Source of the DNA: Haemophilus parainfluenzae T3T1
GTDB lineage: Bacteria; Pseudomonadota; Gammaproteobacteria; Enterobacterales; Pasteurellaceae
NCBI RefSeq assembly: GCF_000210895.1
Contig: NC_015964.1
Coordinates: 1,943,501 to 2,007,500, forward strand
Direction of reading: 5' to 3'
DNA length: 64,000 nt
Of the stretch, positions 50,586 through 61,351 are shown one piece after another (position 1 is the first letter of the stretch; the number at the start of each line of letters is the position of its first letter). The notes beneath the pieces are model-generated. The model was not told the origin of the DNA. It was given only the letters and a program-made list of their open reading frames with translations, and searched no databases. Position numbers and translations under genes: made by a program.

Positions 50586-50924
50586 TTATTCTGTGACTTC
50601 TTTGATTACTGCAGAAGATGCGTTATTGATCACTGACTCAACGCCTTTTTCTGCTGCAGCTTGAGAAGAATAATATTGGCTACGGCCAATTTCTTGGTGG
50701 TTAGCTGCTTTTAATACGAAATAAGGTTTATCATTTTTTGCTACGCGATATTCAAAGTTTTTCGCATCCACACCATTTTTTTGTACTGATGCAATACCGT
50801 TTTCAGCTGATGCTTTGGTTTTATAAAGTTCGCTAGTTAAAATAACTTGTCCATTTGCTGCTTTTAAGTTGAACATAAATTGTCCGTCTTTAGCCACTTT
50901 TAATTCATAAAATCCTTGAGCCAT
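50586..50924 (-). CDS. yegP: YegP-family protein with two DUF1508 repeats
   Basis: A 112-residue cytoplasmic protein made of two tandem DUF1508 units: GFYELKVAKDGQFMFNLKAA (1-50) and KNFEYRVAKNDKPYFVLKAA (52-103), each with an N-[GH]-[QE]-x-I motif after the strands. UPF0339 function is unknown. The start at 50924 (MAQGFYELK) follows GGGAGATATC. It is probably monocistronic; its stop codon touches the convergent methyltransferase stop. Confidence 0.88.
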   Translation of the reverse strand: MAQGFYELKVAKDGQFMFNLKAANGQVILTSELYKTKASAENGIASVQKNGVDAKNFEYRVAKNDKPYFVLKAANHQEIGRSQYYSSQAAAEKGVESVINNASSAVIKEVTE

Positions 50925-51103
50925 GATATCTCCCAATTGGTTGATTTGTTTATAATTTTACCCACGCAGAAAATGCCTTTCTGCGCCAAGCTAATTTACC
51001 CTTAAAAATCAATGAAAACAAGAGCAGAAGTGCATAAATTTTATGCTTGATTAGCTCACTAAACTCCCCTATGATGCTGGGGCTTTTTATAACAGGAACA
51101 ATT

Positions 51104-52867
51104 ATGACCGAACAAACATTTATTCCCGGCAAAGATGCCGCACTTGAAGACAGTATTTCAAAATTTCAACAAAAATTGACCGCACTTGGTTTCAATATTG
51201 AAGAAGCCTCTTGGCTTAATCCTGTGCCAAATGTATGGTCGGTACACATTCGTGATAAAGATTGCCCACAATGTTTTTCTAACGGCAAAGGCGCAAGCAA
51301 AAAAGCCGCATTAGCGTCTGCATTAGGTGAATATTTCGAGCGTCTTTCAACCAACTATTTCTTTGCTGATTTCTATTTAGGACAAGAAATTGCTAACGGT
51401 GATTTCGTTCATTACCCCACTGAAAAATGGTTTCCAATTGAAGACGATTCCCTTTTACCAAAAGGGATTTTAGACGATTATTTATGGGATTATTTCGATC
51501 CTAACCAAGAACTAACGCCTGAATTACTCGTGGATCTGCAATCCGGCAATTACGATCGTGGTATCGTCGCGATGCCTTATGTGCGCCAATCCGATCAACA
51601 AACCGTCTCTATTCCACAAAGTATCATTGCGAATTTATATGTTTCTAATGGGATGTCAGCTGGCAACACAAAAAATGAAGCACGTGTGCAAGGGCTTTCA
51701 GAAGTCTTTGAGCGCTATGTAAAAAATCGCATTATTGCAGAAGCCATCAGTCTTCCTGAAATTCCAAAATCCGTGATGGATCGTTATCCATCTATTCAAG
51801 CTTCTATTGCGAAATTAGAGGAGGAAGGCTTCCCAATTTATGCTTTCGATGCCTCATTAGGTGGCAAATATCCTGTCATTTGCGTGGTATTGCTTAACCC
51901 AAATAACGGCACGTGCTTTGCCTCTTTTGGTGCACATCCGAACTTCCAAGTGGCATTAGAGCGTACCGTAACGGAGCTTTTACAAGGTCGTAGCTTAAAA
52001 GATCTCGATGTATTCTCGCCTCCATCATTCAATAATGATGATGTGGCGGAACACGCTAACCTTGAAACACACTTCATTGATTCTAGCGGTTTAATTTCTT
52101 GGGATTTATTTAAAAATACGCCAGACTATGAATTTGTAGATTGGGATTTCTCAGGTTCAACGCAAGAAGAATATGAAAACTTAATGGCAATCTTTAATGC
52201 AGAGGAAAAAGAAGTCTATATCATGGATTACAACCATTTAGACGTTTACGCTTGCCGCATTATCGTACCAGGCATGTCTGATATCTACCCTGCTGATGAT
52301 CTCATTTATGCTAATAACAATATGGGGATGGACTGGCGCGAGATTTTATTAGATCTACCACACCATCATCATGATGCTGAAACTTACGAAGAGTTATTAG
52401 CAGAATTAGATGAGCAAGATATTGACGATGCCACACGTGTTCGCGAATTTATCGGTATCGTTGCACCAAAAGCAAGCGGTTGGACCACATTACGTGTTGG
52501 TGAGCTCAAATCCATGCTTTACTTAGCATTAGGTGAATTAGAATTAGCCTTAGATTGGGCAAACTGGACGATGAATATGAATAGCTCTGTGTTTACACCA
52601 GAACGTGTGAATTACTATCGTGCCTTAATCAGTATCATTGAATTGCATTTAGACAACACTCGCGATCCACAACAATATCGCACTGTGTTTGAAAGAATGT
52701 ATGGCAAAGAAGCTGTTCAACAAGCTTGGGCTGTGGTGGCAGAAAAGGGTAACCCCTTCTATAACTTGCCAGCCAGCGATGAAACGCTTGAAAACTTCAA
52801 AGAACACCAAGCTTTACTTGGTGCCTATGCGAAATTACAAAAAGCTAAACGAGAAAATTGGAAATAG
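51104..52867 (+). CDS. ycaO: YcaO domain protein (ribosomal protein S12 modification factor)
   Basis: A 587-residue YcaO-fold ATPase with a C-terminal helical extension, as in E. coli YcaO (586), which helps RimO in beta-methylthiolation of S12. The ATP-binding YcaO core includes SNGKGASKKAALASALGEYF, the GNTKNEARVQGLSEVFERYV segment and FGAHPNFQVALERTVTELLQ. The C-terminal part (about 400-580) is a TPR-like region with ALGELELALDWANWTMNMNS. The start at 51104 (MTEQTFIPGKDAALE) gives the family length; 19 further codons upstream are not family-like. It is followed by a terminator and gyrA. Confidence 0.93.
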   Translation: MTEQTFIPGKDAALEDSISKFQQKLTALGFNIEEASWLNPVPNVWSVHIRDKDCPQCFSNGKGASKKAALASALGEYFERLSTNYFFADFYLGQEIANGDFVHYPTEKWFPIEDDSLLPKGILDDYLWDYFDPNQELTPELLVDLQSGNYDRGIVAMPYVRQSDQQTVSIPQSIIANLYVSNGMSAGNTKNEARVQGLSEVFERYVKNRIIAEAISLPEIPKSVMDRYPSIQASIAKLEEEGFPIYAFDASLGGKYPVICVVLLNPNNGTCFASFGAHPNFQVALERTVTELLQGRSLKDLDVFSPPSFNNDDVAEHANLETHFIDSSGLISWDLFKNTPDYEFVDWDFSGSTQEEYENLMAIFNAEEKEVYIMDYNHLDVYACRIIVPGMSDIYPADDLIYANNNMGMDWREILLDLPHHHHDAETYEELLAELDEQDIDDATRVREFIGIVAPKASGWTTLRVGELKSMLYLALGELELALDWANWTMNMNSSVFTPERVNYYRALISIIELHLDNTRDPQQYRTVFERMYGKEAVQQAWAVVAEKGNPFYNLPASDETLENFKEHQALLGAYAKLQKAKRENWK

Positions 52868-52884
52868 ACGATTTTCTCTCAATT

Positions 52885-52916
52885 ATAAGGCGGACTTCAT
52901 GTCTGCCTTATTTATT
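52885..52916 (+). terminator. Terminator after ycaO
   Basis: ATAAGGCGGAC (52885-52895) pairs with GTCTGCCTTAT (52901-52911) around TTCAT, followed by TTATTT. Confidence 0.8.
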
Positions 52917-52977
52917 TCTGCATTAAAAAACTGCTTTAAAATCAACCGCACTTTTCACACAAAAACGCTTAAATTTG

Positions 52978-52986
52978 TGCTATAAT
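52978..52986 (+). promoter_or_regulatory. gyrA extended -10 promoter element
   Basis: TGCTATAAT is a TGn-extended -10 box about 35 bases ahead of the gyrA start. No good -35 box is seen, which is compatible with supercoiling-sensitive gyr promoters. Confidence 0.55.
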
Positions 52987-53020
52987 TCGTCGCAATTTTT
53001 TGATCAAAAAAGGAATAAAA

Positions 53021-55666
53021 ATGACGGATTCAATCCATTCCTCTATTACCCCAGTCAATATTGAAGAAGAACTAAAATCTTCTTACCTTGACTACGCCAT
53101 GTCGGTGATTGTTGGGCGTGCTTTGCCTGATGTGCGTGACGGTTTAAAACCGGTGCATCGACGTGTGCTTTTCTCCATGGATCAATCTGGCATCACTGCC
53201 GGCAAAAAATACGTAAAATCTGCCCGTGTGGTAGGTGATGTAATCGGTAAATATCACCCGCACGGTGATTCTGCAGTGTACGACACCATTGTGCGTATGG
53301 CACAGCCGTTCTCATTGCGCTACATGTTGGTAGATGGGCAAGGTAACTTCGGTTCAATCGACGGTGATGCGCCAGCGGCAATGCGTTATACCGAAGTCCG
53401 TATGCAAAAAATCACCCAAGCGTTATTAACTGACTTGGATAAAGAAACCGTAAATTTCTCGCCAAACTATGATGGCGAATTAATGATTCCGGATGTATTA
53501 CCAACTCGTATTCCTGCACTTTTAGCAAACGGTTCTTCCGGTATTGCGGTGGGGATGGCAACCAACATTCCACCACACAACTTAAATGAAGTTTTAGATG
53601 GATGCTTGGCTTATATTGATAACGAAAACATCACCATTGATGAGTTAATGCAATATATCCCGGGCCCAGACTTCCCAACAGCGGCATTAATTAATGGCCG
53701 TAAAGGGATTGAAGAAGCTTATCGCACTGGTCGCGGCAAAGTGTATGTTCGCGCTCGCGCTAGCGTAGAAACCACAGATAAAGGCAAAGAGCAAATTATT
53801 GTGACCGAATTGCCTTATCAAGTGAACAAAGCCAAATTAGTGGAAAAAATTGCTGAGCTTATCAAAGATAAAAAAATCGAAGGCATCAGCAATATTATCG
53901 ACCTTTCGAACAAAGAAGGGATTCGCATTGAAATTGACATCAAACGTGATGCCGTAGGCGAAGTAGTATTAAATCACCTCTATGCGCTTACCCAAATGCA
54001 GGTAACCTTCGGGATTAACATGGTGGCCTTGGATCACGGTCAACCACGTTTATTCAACTTAAAACAAATCATTGAAGCCTTTGTGATGCACCGTCGCGAA
54101 GTGGTGATTCGCCGTTCTTTATTTGAATTGCGTAAAGCCCGCGAGCGTACCCATATTTTAGAAGGTTTAGCGGTTGCAACATCAAATATCGATGAAATCA
54201 TCGATATCATCCGTCAATCGAAAGAGCGTAAAGAAGCGGCAGAAAAATTAATCTCTCGCCCTTGGAAATTGAATAACGAAATTTTAGGTTTACTTGATGC
54301 AGCGGCACGTCCAGCTGAGTTAGCGGCTGAATTTGGTATTAAAGGTTCGGATTACTATCTTTCTCCAGAACAAGTTGATGCAATCTTAGAACTTCGCTTG
54401 CATCGTTTAACCGGTCTTGCTACCGAAGAAGTAATCAATGAATACAAAGAGTTATTGGTTAAAATTGCAGAACTTCTCCACATCATCAACAGCCCTGAGC
54501 GTTTGATGGAAGTGATTCGTGAAGAGCTTGAACAAGTACGCGCACAATTCGCGGATGAACGTCGTACCGAAATTACTGCGGCTTCTGGTGATATTGATTT
54601 AGAAGATTTAATTGCTCAAGAAGATGTGGTAGTGACCCTTTCTCACGAAGGTTATGTGAAATATCAACCGCTTACCGACTACGAAGCACAACGTCGTGGT
54701 GGTAAAGGTAAATCCGCAACGAAGATGAAAGATGAAGACTTCATTGAAAAACTCTTAGTAGCGAATACTCACGATACGATTCTCTGTTTCTCTAGCCGCG
54801 GTCGCTTATATTGGTTGAAAGTCTATCAATTACCACAAGCAAGCCGTGGTGCGCGTGGTCGTCCGATTGTGAATATTCTACCGTTGCAAGAAAACGAGCG
54901 TATCACCGCAATCTTGCCAATCTCTGCTTATGAAGAAGATAAATTCGTCATCATGGCAACGGCTGGTGGTATTGTGAAGAAAATTGCGCTAACCGAATTC
55001 AGCCGTCCACGTTCAAGCGGTATCATCGCCTTGAACTTACGTGATGAAGATGAATTAATCGGCGTGGATATCACCGATGGTTCTAACGAAATCATGTTGT
55101 TCTCTTCGCAAGGTCGCGTAGTACGTTTCGCTGAAAGTGCAGTGCGTGCAATGGGTCGTTTAGCAACAGGTGTACGCGGTATTAAACTCGCCCTAACCAA
55201 CGACATCGCTGACGATGAAAGTGCGGTCGAAATTGAAGAGGTTTCCGATGATAATGCAGAAGAAACCCTCGATCTCAATATCGATAAAGTGGTTTCCTTA
55301 GTTGTGCCGAAAAATGACGGCGCAATCCTTACGGCGACGCAAAACGGTTACGGTAAACGCACACAATTAAGCGAATACCCAACCAAATCCCGTAATACCA
55401 AAGGGGTGATTTCGATTAAAGTGAGCGAACGTAACGGTAAAGTCGTTGCGGCGACACAAGTGGAAGAAACCGACCAAATTATGCTTATCACTGATGCGGG
55501 TACCTTAGTGCGTACTCGTGTAAGTGAAGTGAGCATCGTTGGCCGTAACACCCAAGGGGTTCGTTTAATTCGTACCGCAGAAGATGAGCACGTAGTCAGT
55601 CTTGAACGTGTTTGTGATGTGGATGATGAAGACGAAGGCACTGAAGATGTGACTTCTGAAGAATAA
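53021..55666 (+). CDS. gyrA: DNA gyrase subunit A
   Basis: Breaks and rejoins DNA for negative supercoiling. From ATG 53021 ([20 protein letters not shown]) it has 881 residues. The catalytic tyrosine is Tyr123 in [10 protein letters not shown]. In the quinolone-resistance region [17 protein letters not shown], Ser84 and Asp88 are the wild-type residues. The C-terminal DNA-wrapping beta-pinwheel follows from about 535, with the GyrA box [13 protein letters not shown]. The acidic tail ends [14 protein letters not shown]. It is monocistronic, with a strong terminator. Confidence 0.97.
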   Translation: MTDSIHSSITPVNIEEELKSSYLDYAMSVIVGRALPDVRDGLKPVHRRVLFSMDQSGITAGKKYVKSARVVGDVIGKYHPHGDSAVYDTIVRMAQPFSLRYMLVDGQGNFGSIDGDAPAAMRYTEVRMQKITQALLTDLDKETVNFSPNYDGELMIPDVLPTRIPALLANGSSGIAVGMATNIPPHNLNEVLDGCLAYIDNENITIDELMQYIPGPDFPTAALINGRKGIEEAYRTGRGKVYVRARASVETTDKGKEQIIVTELPYQVNKAKLVEKIAELIKDKKIEGISNIIDLSNKEGIRIEIDIKRDAVGEVVLNHLYALTQMQVTFGINMVALDHGQPRLFNLKQIIEAFVMHRREVVIRRSLFELRKARERTHILEGLAVATSNIDEIIDIIRQSKERKEAAEKLISRPWKLNNEILGLLDAAARPAELAAEFGIKGSDYYLSPEQVDAILELRLHRLTGLATEEVINEYKELLVKIAELLHIINSPERLMEVIREELEQVRAQFADERRTEITAASGDIDLEDLIAQEDVVVTLSHEGYVKYQPLTDYEAQRRGGKGKSATKMKDEDFIEKLLVANTHDTILCFSSRGRLYWLKVYQLPQASRGARGRPIVNILPLQENERITAILPISAYEEDKFVIMATAGGIVKKIALTEFSRPRSSGIIALNLRDEDELIGVDITDGSNEIMLFSSQGRVVRFAESAVRAMGRLATGVRGIKLALTNDIADDESAVEIEEVSDDNAEETLDLNIDKVVSLVVPKNDGAILTATQNGYGKRTQLSEYPTKSRNTKGVISIKVSERNGKVVAATQVEETDQIMLITDAGTLVRTRVSEVSIVGRNTQGVRLIRTAEDEHVVSLERVCDVDDEDEGTEDVTSEE

Positions 55667-55684
55667 TTGATCTTCCATTAAATA

Positions 55685-55718
55685 AAAGCCCCGCGTTTTG
55701 ATTCGCGGGGCTTTTTTA
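55685..55718 (+). terminator. Strong terminator after gyrA
   Basis: AAAGCCCCGCG (55685-55695) pairs with CGCGGGGCTTT (55704-55714), followed by TTTATT. Confidence 0.92.
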
Positions 55719-55763
55719 TTGCATCTAAAAACCTCTTTTAGAGATCTATTCTATTGATGAAAA

Positions 55764-56321
55764 CTACTCGCCTTCTTCTAATTCATCAGCCATTGCAGCC
55801 AAGATTTCACGGGTTAAATACGCCAATGAACGATAGAAAGGAAGTGTGGCATAAGTTTCCACTTGGGTTAAGAATTTCGCTGCACAAGGTAATAAGAAAT
55901 CACCGAATAAATCTTGTTGAGCAGATAGCGATTCCGTGTTGTCTTCTAACCAAGAAGCTGTAAGCAATAGCAAAGCGAAATGATCCACGTTTTCTGCTTC
56001 CGGTACATTACGGGTATTACGAAAATCCACAAAACGTTGCACATCTATATCGTAGCTTGAGATAGCTGTCGGCACATTACCATTTGGACCAAACAATTTT
56101 TGATATTCTTGATCAAGCAACGTTAAATCAATTTTCATTTGTAAATTATCAATGGCTGCTTCGCTTTCTTTATCCGTAGAAAGCGCCCACACTTGACTTA
56201 AACCTTGTTGTTGCAGCCAATCAAATACCCCACTTAAAATTGGATCTGTGGGACTACGGTAAAATAAATTGCCGAATAAGCGACTAATTAAAGAGAAATT
56301 ATTCATTTGAGTTTCTGACAT
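55764..56321 (-). CDS. TorD/DmsD-family chaperone of molybdoenzymes
   Basis: A 185-residue all-helical cytoplasmic chaperone that binds twin-arginine signal peptides of molybdenum enzymes and assists cofactor insertion. Family landmarks are LISRLFGNLFYRSP near the start, YQKLFGPNGNVPTAISSYDI (the GP...P loop), DHFALLLLTASWLE, and the late FLLPCAAKFLTQVETYATLP. The start at 56321 (MSETQMNNFSL) has GGAAAG nine bases upstream; an upstream in-frame TTG overlapping the previous stop codon is possible. No molybdoenzyme gene is adjacent, so the client is unknown. Confidence 0.83.
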   Translation of the reverse strand: MSETQMNNFSLISRLFGNLFYRSPTDPILSGVFDWLQQQGLSQVWALSTDKESEAAIDNLQMKIDLTLLDQEYQKLFGPNGNVPTAISSYDIDVQRFVDFRNTRNVPEAENVDHFALLLLTASWLEDNTESLSAQQDLFGDFLLPCAAKFLTQVETYATLPFYRSLAYLTREILAAMADELEEGE

Positions 56322-56344
56322 CTGTTGCTTTCCTATAATTGTGC

Positions 56345-56950
56345 TCAAGATTGAGCTAAAAGTGCGGTCAATTTTGCCGTTGTTTTTTCGGCGACTTCGT
56401 CAAGCATTGCTTGGCGAGCAGCATTATCGATAATATGAATATCACCGAACAAAGTGTAATCCACATTCTCGATACCGCAATAATTAAACAAACCATTGAT
56501 CAAACAATGATTGAGGGATTTATCCACACCGTACTCTTGATATTTTGCTACGCTACTCCCTATGGTGATAAATTGTTGCATCGCTTTATCTTGAAGCAGA
56601 CCTTTGGATTCACCATTCTCTGTTTTATAAGCAAAACCATGGCTTAATACACGATCCAAATAGCCTTTCAACATGGCGGGAAACCCCATCCACCATAAAG
56701 GATAAACCATCGTCATCAAATCTGCTTGACGGATAAAATCATGTTCCTGCTGAATTTCCGCTGGGATAATCCCCTTATTGGCCGATTGTAATTCTTCAAA
56801 GGAAATAATCGGGTTAAATTCCATCGTGTACAGATCACGCAAATGGGTTTCAACACCAAGCTGTTGGCTTGCTTTTACAATGCGATCCACAATGGCTCGA
56901 CCAAAACTTTTTTGGCTATTGGGATGCGCAAAAATAATCAAATGATTCAT
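56345..56950 (-). CDS. Flavodoxin-fold NAD(P)H:quinone oxidoreductase (KefF/MdaB-like)
   Basis: A 201-residue Flavodoxin_2 protein. The FMN phosphate region is IFAHPNSQKSFGRAIV, and the characteristic VYPLWWMGFPAMLKGYLDRV and LSHGFAY follow near residue 85. Such enzymes reduce quinones by two electrons or regulate KefC-type potassium efflux; which applies here is unclear. Its start overlaps the nfeD stop codon as ATGA, and its stop is close to the TorD-like gene, so the four genes from qmcA to torD may share transcripts. Confidence 0.85.
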   Translation of the reverse strand: MNHLIIFAHPNSQKSFGRAIVDRIVKASQQLGVETHLRDLYTMEFNPIISFEELQSANKGIIPAEIQQEHDFIRQADLMTMVYPLWWMGFPAMLKGYLDRVLSHGFAYKTENGESKGLLQDKAMQQFITIGSSVAKYQEYGVDKSLNHCLINGLFNYCGIENVDYTLFGDIHIIDNAARQAMLDEVAEKTTAKLTALLAQS

Positions 56951-57402
56951 TCTGTTACCTTTTTAACTAACAATGTAATGCCATCAACGCGTTCAACCAC
57001 CACAAGATCATTCACCGTTAAATGCTCGCCTTGAATGCGCCATGTGGTGTCGCCAAAGGCACCGCGACCAATACCGTTAGAACCAATTTCTAACACCGTG
57101 CCTTTTTTACCTAATAGTGTATGATCCCGTTGATTTAAGGTTGTACGTGATTGATCCTGATTATCTTTGCTATGCTGGTATTTCCACCAAAGCAACGAGA
57201 GAATAATCGCTAAAATCGCATAAAAAACGGCTAACGCGGTTAAGGATAAACTCGGCACCAATGCCATTACGCCTGCTGCCACAATCGCAGCCAAGCCCCA
57301 CCATAATAAAAACACGCCAGGTACGAGAGTTTCAGCGATTAATAATACAAAACCTAATACTAACCAATGCCATACCGACCAAGTTGTTAACCAATCTGCC
57401 AT
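56947..57402 (-). CDS. NfeD-family membrane protein (YbbJ-like)
   Basis: A 151-residue NfeD1b-type protein with two or three hydrophobic segments (about 8-75, with WHWLVLGFVLLIAETLVPGV and LWWGLAAIVAAGV) and a C-terminal OB-fold domain, KGTVLEIGSNGIGRGAFGDT and VNDLVVVERVDGITLLVKK. It is the partner of the SPFH protein QmcA encoded upstream; the qmcA-nfeD pairing is conserved and thought to organise membrane domains. An uptake-signal hairpin lies between the two genes. Confidence 0.88.
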   Translation of the reverse strand: MADWLTTWSVWHWLVLGFVLLIAETLVPGVFLLWWGLAAIVAAGVMALVPSLSLTALAVFYAILAIILSLLWWKYQHSKDNQDQSRTTLNQRDHTLLGKKGTVLEIGSNGIGRGAFGDTTWRIQGEHLTVNDLVVVERVDGITLLVKKVTE

Positions 57403-57420
57403 ATCAACTCCTTGAGAGAA

Positions 57421-57448
57421 AAAGTGCGGTCATTTTTAACCGCACTTT
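57421..57448 (-). terminator. Inverted uptake-signal hairpin between qmcA and nfeD
   Basis: AAAGTGCGGT (57421-57430) pairs with ACCGCACTTT (57439-57448), followed by TTTCTC on the minus strand. It could attenuate transcription from qmcA into nfeD. Confidence 0.75.
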
Positions 57449-57454
57449 AGGAAA

Positions 57455-58369
57455 TTACGCTTTTTTGTCGCCTTTTAACAGTTCGGCAATACCCGCTACC
57501 GAGCTGATTAAATTACCGGCTTCAAGCGGCATCATGACCACTTTGCTATTTGGTGAACCACCGATTTGTTTTAAGGCTTCTGTGTATTTTTGAGCGATGA
57601 AGTAATTGATCGCTTTAGTATCACCGCTAGCTATCGCTTCTGACACCATTTGGGTTGCTTTCGCTTCTGCTTCTGCTGCACGCTCACGCGCTTCTGCTTG
57701 TAAGAAGGCTTCTTGACGCTCCCCTTCCGCTTTCAGAATTCGGGCTTGTTTTTCCCCTTCTGCACGTAAAATTTCCGCCTGACGAATACCTTCCGCTTCC
57801 AACACTTCCGCACGTTTATTACGTTCTGCTTTCATTTGGGCATTCATGGAATCAATCAATTCACGTGGTGGACGCACATCGCGAATTTCAATACGAGTAA
57901 CTTTAATCCCCCAAGGGTTGGTCGCTTCATCCACAATTGCCAGCAAGCGACCGTTAATAGAGTCACGTTGGGAAAGCATTTCATCCAATTCCATCGAACC
58001 TAATACGGTACGAATATTGGTCATAGTTAAATTGATAATCGCCTGTTCTAAATGATTCACCTCATAAGCCGCGCTACGGGCATCAATCACCTGAACGAAA
58101 CAGACCGCATCAATAGATACGTTGGCGTTATCCTTAGAAATGACTTCTTGTGATGGAATATCTAATACCTGTTCCATCATATTGATCTTACGGCCAACAC
58201 GATCCACAAATGGTACAACGAAGTTTAAGCCCGGCATTAAGGTGTGGGTATAACGCCCAAAACGCTCAATCGTCCAGTTATAACCTTGCGGTACGGTTTT
58301 GAGTGCTGAAAAAAGTACGACGACGACTAATACAATAAAGACGATTGCGGCAATAGATAAGCCTTCCAT
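57455..58369 (-). CDS. qmcA: QmcA-type SPFH/stomatin membrane protein
   Basis: A 304-residue inner-membrane protein with one N-terminal helix ([20 protein letters not shown]) and an SPFH domain ([40 protein letters not shown]). A long alanine- and glutamate-rich coiled coil with repeated AEGxxxAxIL units follows (about residues 180-240). Stomatin homologues form large cage-like oligomers with FtsH-type proteases or NfeD partners. nfeD is directly downstream. Confidence 0.92.
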   Translation of the reverse strand: MEGLSIAAIVFIVLVVVVLFSALKTVPQGYNWTIERFGRYTHTLMPGLNFVVPFVDRVGRKINMMEQVLDIPSQEVISKDNANVSIDAVCFVQVIDARSAAYEVNHLEQAIINLTMTNIRTVLGSMELDEMLSQRDSINGRLLAIVDEATNPWGIKVTRIEIRDVRPPRELIDSMNAQMKAERNKRAEVLEAEGIRQAEILRAEGEKQARILKAEGERQEAFLQAEARERAAEAEAKATQMVSEAIASGDTKAINYFIAQKYTEALKQIGGSPNSKVVMMPLEAGNLISSVAGIAELLKGDKKA

Positions 58370-58413
58370 AGATTGCTCCTTAATGTGAGGAAATATAAGA
58401 AAAGTCTATCAAA

Positions 58414-59862
58414 TTAGACCGCACTTTGTACATAAATATATTTATCGTTTTCTCTTATAAATTCAAAAAGATGCGTAATGCAATTTGGGGCATCTAAATC
58501 TTGATGAGAGACAAATAAAAGTTGGGTTTTACTATTATTAACCAGTTGCTCAATAAAATATTTCACGAGCTTGCGATTTAATCCATCAAGCCCTTGAAAA
58601 GGCTCATCTAAAATCAAAACAGGCGGATATTTCACCATCGCACGAGTAATGAGCAATAAACGTTGCTGTCCCCAAGAAAGTGAACGAAATGGCTTTTTTG
58701 CTAAATGAGTAAGATTTAAACGAGCCAACCACTGCATGGCTTTCAAACGAATTGCCTCTGGTACGTGTTGATAAATCCCTATACTGTCAAAAAAGCCAGA
58801 AATAATCACATCAAGCACAGAACAATTCACGCGATAATCTAAATGCAGTTGGCTGCTTACGTAACCAATTTTTTGTTTGATATCCCAAATGGTTTCGCCT
58901 GAACCACGTTGTTTACCAAAAATCACCACATGATTCGCAAAGGCTTGAGGATGATCACCTGTAATTAATGAAAGTAAGGTAGATTTCCCTGCGCCATTTG
59001 GTCCTTTAATCCACCAATTTTGATGAGGTTGCACAATCCAGTTTAAATGATCCAAAATCACTTTATCGCCATACTGAACCGTGACATTTTTAAGCTCAAA
59101 GTGCGGTTGGTTTTCAGGTAGTTTTAGTAATGGTGACGCTGGTTCTGGCAAAGCCACATCAACAGATTGCTCCGCATAAACTAATTGTTGATAAATACTT
59201 TGTTGCTCAATAGATTGGCGTTCACCTTCTAGTACTACTTCTAAATTTTCCAACATAGCTAAATGGGTCGCTTGGGCTGGAATATTCGCTAGACGATTAA
59301 CAATTAGAACGATTGCACATTCTTTTTTCAGTTCGTTCAGCATCGCCATCCAATCTTGCACAGATTGCTGATCTAGCCCTTCAAAAGGTTCATCTAAAAT
59401 TAATAGATCAGGCTTTTGTAATAATGCTTGTGCCAATAAGACTTTTCGAGTTTCCCCAGTGGAAAGTTTGATAAAGAAACGATCTAAGAGATAAGTAATC
59501 CCTAATTTTTCTGCAATCTCTTCGCAAAAATCTAGCGATGAACTGCCATTTAAGATCATTTCCCTTGCGGTTTTACCAAAAAAATCTGGATCGGTATCAT
59601 CATTATTTAAATTCTTTAATGTCGCTTCAAGAATTTCTCGCTGTTTTTCAAAAGAGAAAGATTGAACATTTTTGAAAGTATTACGATACTCCCCTTCCTG
59701 TAAAGGCAATTCATTTTGCAAAGCTAAAGCAAACGCTGATTTTCCACTCCCATTACTGCCCACCACAACCCAATATTGTCGTGGCTCAATCGCAAAGTGC
59801 GGTAAGTTTAAGGTCTGTTTTTGATGAAGTTCAAATTTTGCTTGCTGAATTAAAAGTGTCAT
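58414..59862 (-). CDS. modF: ModF-like double ABC ATPase
   Basis: A 482-residue soluble protein with two ABC ATPase domains and no membrane segment. Domain one has Walker A VVGSNGSGKSAF, signature LSTGETRKV and Walker B LLILDEPFEGLD. Domain two has GPNGAGKSTLLS, LSWGQQRLL and LILDEPFQGLD. This is the layout of E. coli ModF (PhrA), an accessory of the molybdate system whose role is not settled. The start at 59862 (MTLLIQQAKFEL) follows GGGAAAG. It is not next to modABC here, and no ModE site is obvious upstream. Confidence 0.83.
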   Translation of the reverse strand: MTLLIQQAKFELHQKQTLNLPHFAIEPRQYWVVVGSNGSGKSAFALALQNELPLQEGEYRNTFKNVQSFSFEKQREILEATLKNLNNDDTDPDFFGKTAREMILNGSSSLDFCEEIAEKLGITYLLDRFFIKLSTGETRKVLLAQALLQKPDLLILDEPFEGLDQQSVQDWMAMLNELKKECAIVLIVNRLANIPAQATHLAMLENLEVVLEGERQSIEQQSIYQQLVYAEQSVDVALPEPASPLLKLPENQPHFELKNVTVQYGDKVILDHLNWIVQPHQNWWIKGPNGAGKSTLLSLITGDHPQAFANHVVIFGKQRGSGETIWDIKQKIGYVSSQLHLDYRVNCSVLDVIISGFFDSIGIYQHVPEAIRLKAMQWLARLNLTHLAKKPFRSLSWGQQRLLLITRAMVKYPPVLILDEPFQGLDGLNRKLVKYFIEQLVNNSKTQLLFVSHQDLDAPNCITHLFEFIRENDKYIYVQSAV

Positions 59863-59882
59863 TCTCTTTCCCTTAAAAACAA

Positions 59883-59905
59883 AAGGCGAGCAATTTGCCC
59901 GCCTT
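59883..59905 (-). terminator. Terminator after sstT
   Basis: AAGGCGAGCAA (59883-59893) pairs with TTGCCCGCCTT (59895-59905) with one G-T pair, followed on the minus strand by a TTTTGTTTTT run. Confidence 0.82.
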
Positions 59906-59920
59906 GTCAGATTCATTTAA

Positions 59921-61162
59921 TTAACCGTTTTTACGCTCTTCTTCCATACATACTGCCGCAGTAAATAATACGTCAGTTGAAGAGTTTAGCGCGGTTTCTG
60001 TTGAATCTTGTAAGATACCAATCACGAAACCTACACCGATCATTTGAGCTGCAATGTCATCATTAATACCAAATAAGCTACAAGCTAATGGAATTAACAA
60101 TAATGAACCACCAGCCACACCAGAAGCACCACATGCACAAAGCGCCGCAACAATACTTAATAACACCGCACTGATGAAAGATACTTCGATGCCTAATGTA
60201 TGAACAGCTGCTAAGGTTAATACAGTAATTGTAATCGCTGCCCCCGCCATGTTGATATTCGCACCTAATGGAATCGCCACAGAATAGGTTTCTTCATCAA
60301 GATTTAAGCGTTTTGCTAATTCAATGTTTACAGGAATGTTTGCTGCAGAGCTACGTGTAAAGAATGCCGTTACACCACTTTCGCGTACACAAGTCCAAAC
60401 TAATGGATATGGATTACGACGAATTTTCCAATAAACGAGAATTGGATTAAGTACAAAGGCAGTAAATAACATTGTACCGATTAACACGAATAATAAGTGA
60501 ACGTATCCACCTAACGCTGATAAGCCTTTGTCAGATAATGTTTCAGCCACTAAACCGAATACACCGAAAGGTGCAAATGAAATAATCACGTGAACAATTT
60601 TAGAAATGCCTTCTGCAAAATCAGCCACAACTTGTTTAGTTGCATCTGATGCATGACGAAGGGCTAAACCTAAACCGATAGACCACGCTAAAACACCGAT
60701 AAAGTTTGCTTTGAAAATTGCATTTAATGGGTTATCCACCACATTCAATACTAACGTTAACATGACTTGACCAACAGATTGAGGTGCTGAACTCGCATCC
60801 TCTTTTACTGCAAGAGCCACATCTGATGGGAATGCCATACTTGCAATTACCGCAGCAACGGCGGCTAAGAAAGTACCTAAAAGATAAAGCATGACAATTT
60901 CTTTCATGTTGCTTTTAGAGCCCACTTTCTTATTAGCGAGTGCTGCCATAACAAGGAAGAAAATCAAAATTGGTGCAACAGCACGCAATGCTTTAACGAA
61001 AATTTGACCCAGCACGCCAAAGCTAGATGCAAGATCAATGCCTGATGAATTCTTAACACTCTCATTCACCAATGCAACAAGGATCCCGAGTACCAAACCA
61101 ACGGCAATTCGTTTTACCAAATTACCTTGGAAAAGAAAATGAAATAAACGTGATGTATTCAT
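59921..61162 (-). CDS. sstT: SstT, sodium-coupled serine/threonine importer
   Basis: A 413-residue inner-membrane symporter of the dicarboxylate/amino acid:cation family. The hydrophobic N-terminal scaffold helices precede the hairpin 1 serine-rich motif [11 protein letters not shown] near residue 280. The unwound helix 7 motif is [13 protein letters not shown], and hairpin 2 is [14 protein letters not shown]. All match SstT. It is alone, with its own terminator, and is divergent from the LexA-controlled gene across about 270 bases. Confidence 0.94.
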   Translation of the reverse strand: MNTSRLFHFLFQGNLVKRIAVGLVLGILVALVNESVKNSSGIDLASSFGVLGQIFVKALRAVAPILIFFLVMAALANKKVGSKSNMKEIVMLYLLGTFLAAVAAVIASMAFPSDVALAVKEDASSAPQSVGQVMLTLVLNVVDNPLNAIFKANFIGVLAWSIGLGLALRHASDATKQVVADFAEGISKIVHVIISFAPFGVFGLVAETLSDKGLSALGGYVHLLFVLIGTMLFTAFVLNPILVYWKIRRNPYPLVWTCVRESGVTAFFTRSSAANIPVNIELAKRLNLDEETYSVAIPLGANINMAGAAITITVLTLAAVHTLGIEVSFISAVLLSIVAALCACGASGVAGGSLLLIPLACSLFGINDDIAAQMIGVGFVIGILQDSTETALNSSTDVLFTAAVCMEEERKNG

Positions 61163-61351
61163 AATAGTTTTAAATAAAGATTAAGTTGAACTTCAGATCG
61201 TTACGATCCACCGAAACAGAGTAAAGATAGCTTAAATTTTGTTTAAAAGAAAATTTTTTCTTTATTATTTTATTAAAAAATTGAACTTTTTAAGCTTGGA
61301 ATGAATTTTTTCTAAAATTTTCGCCTATAAAAAAATTTTTTCTATGCCCTA

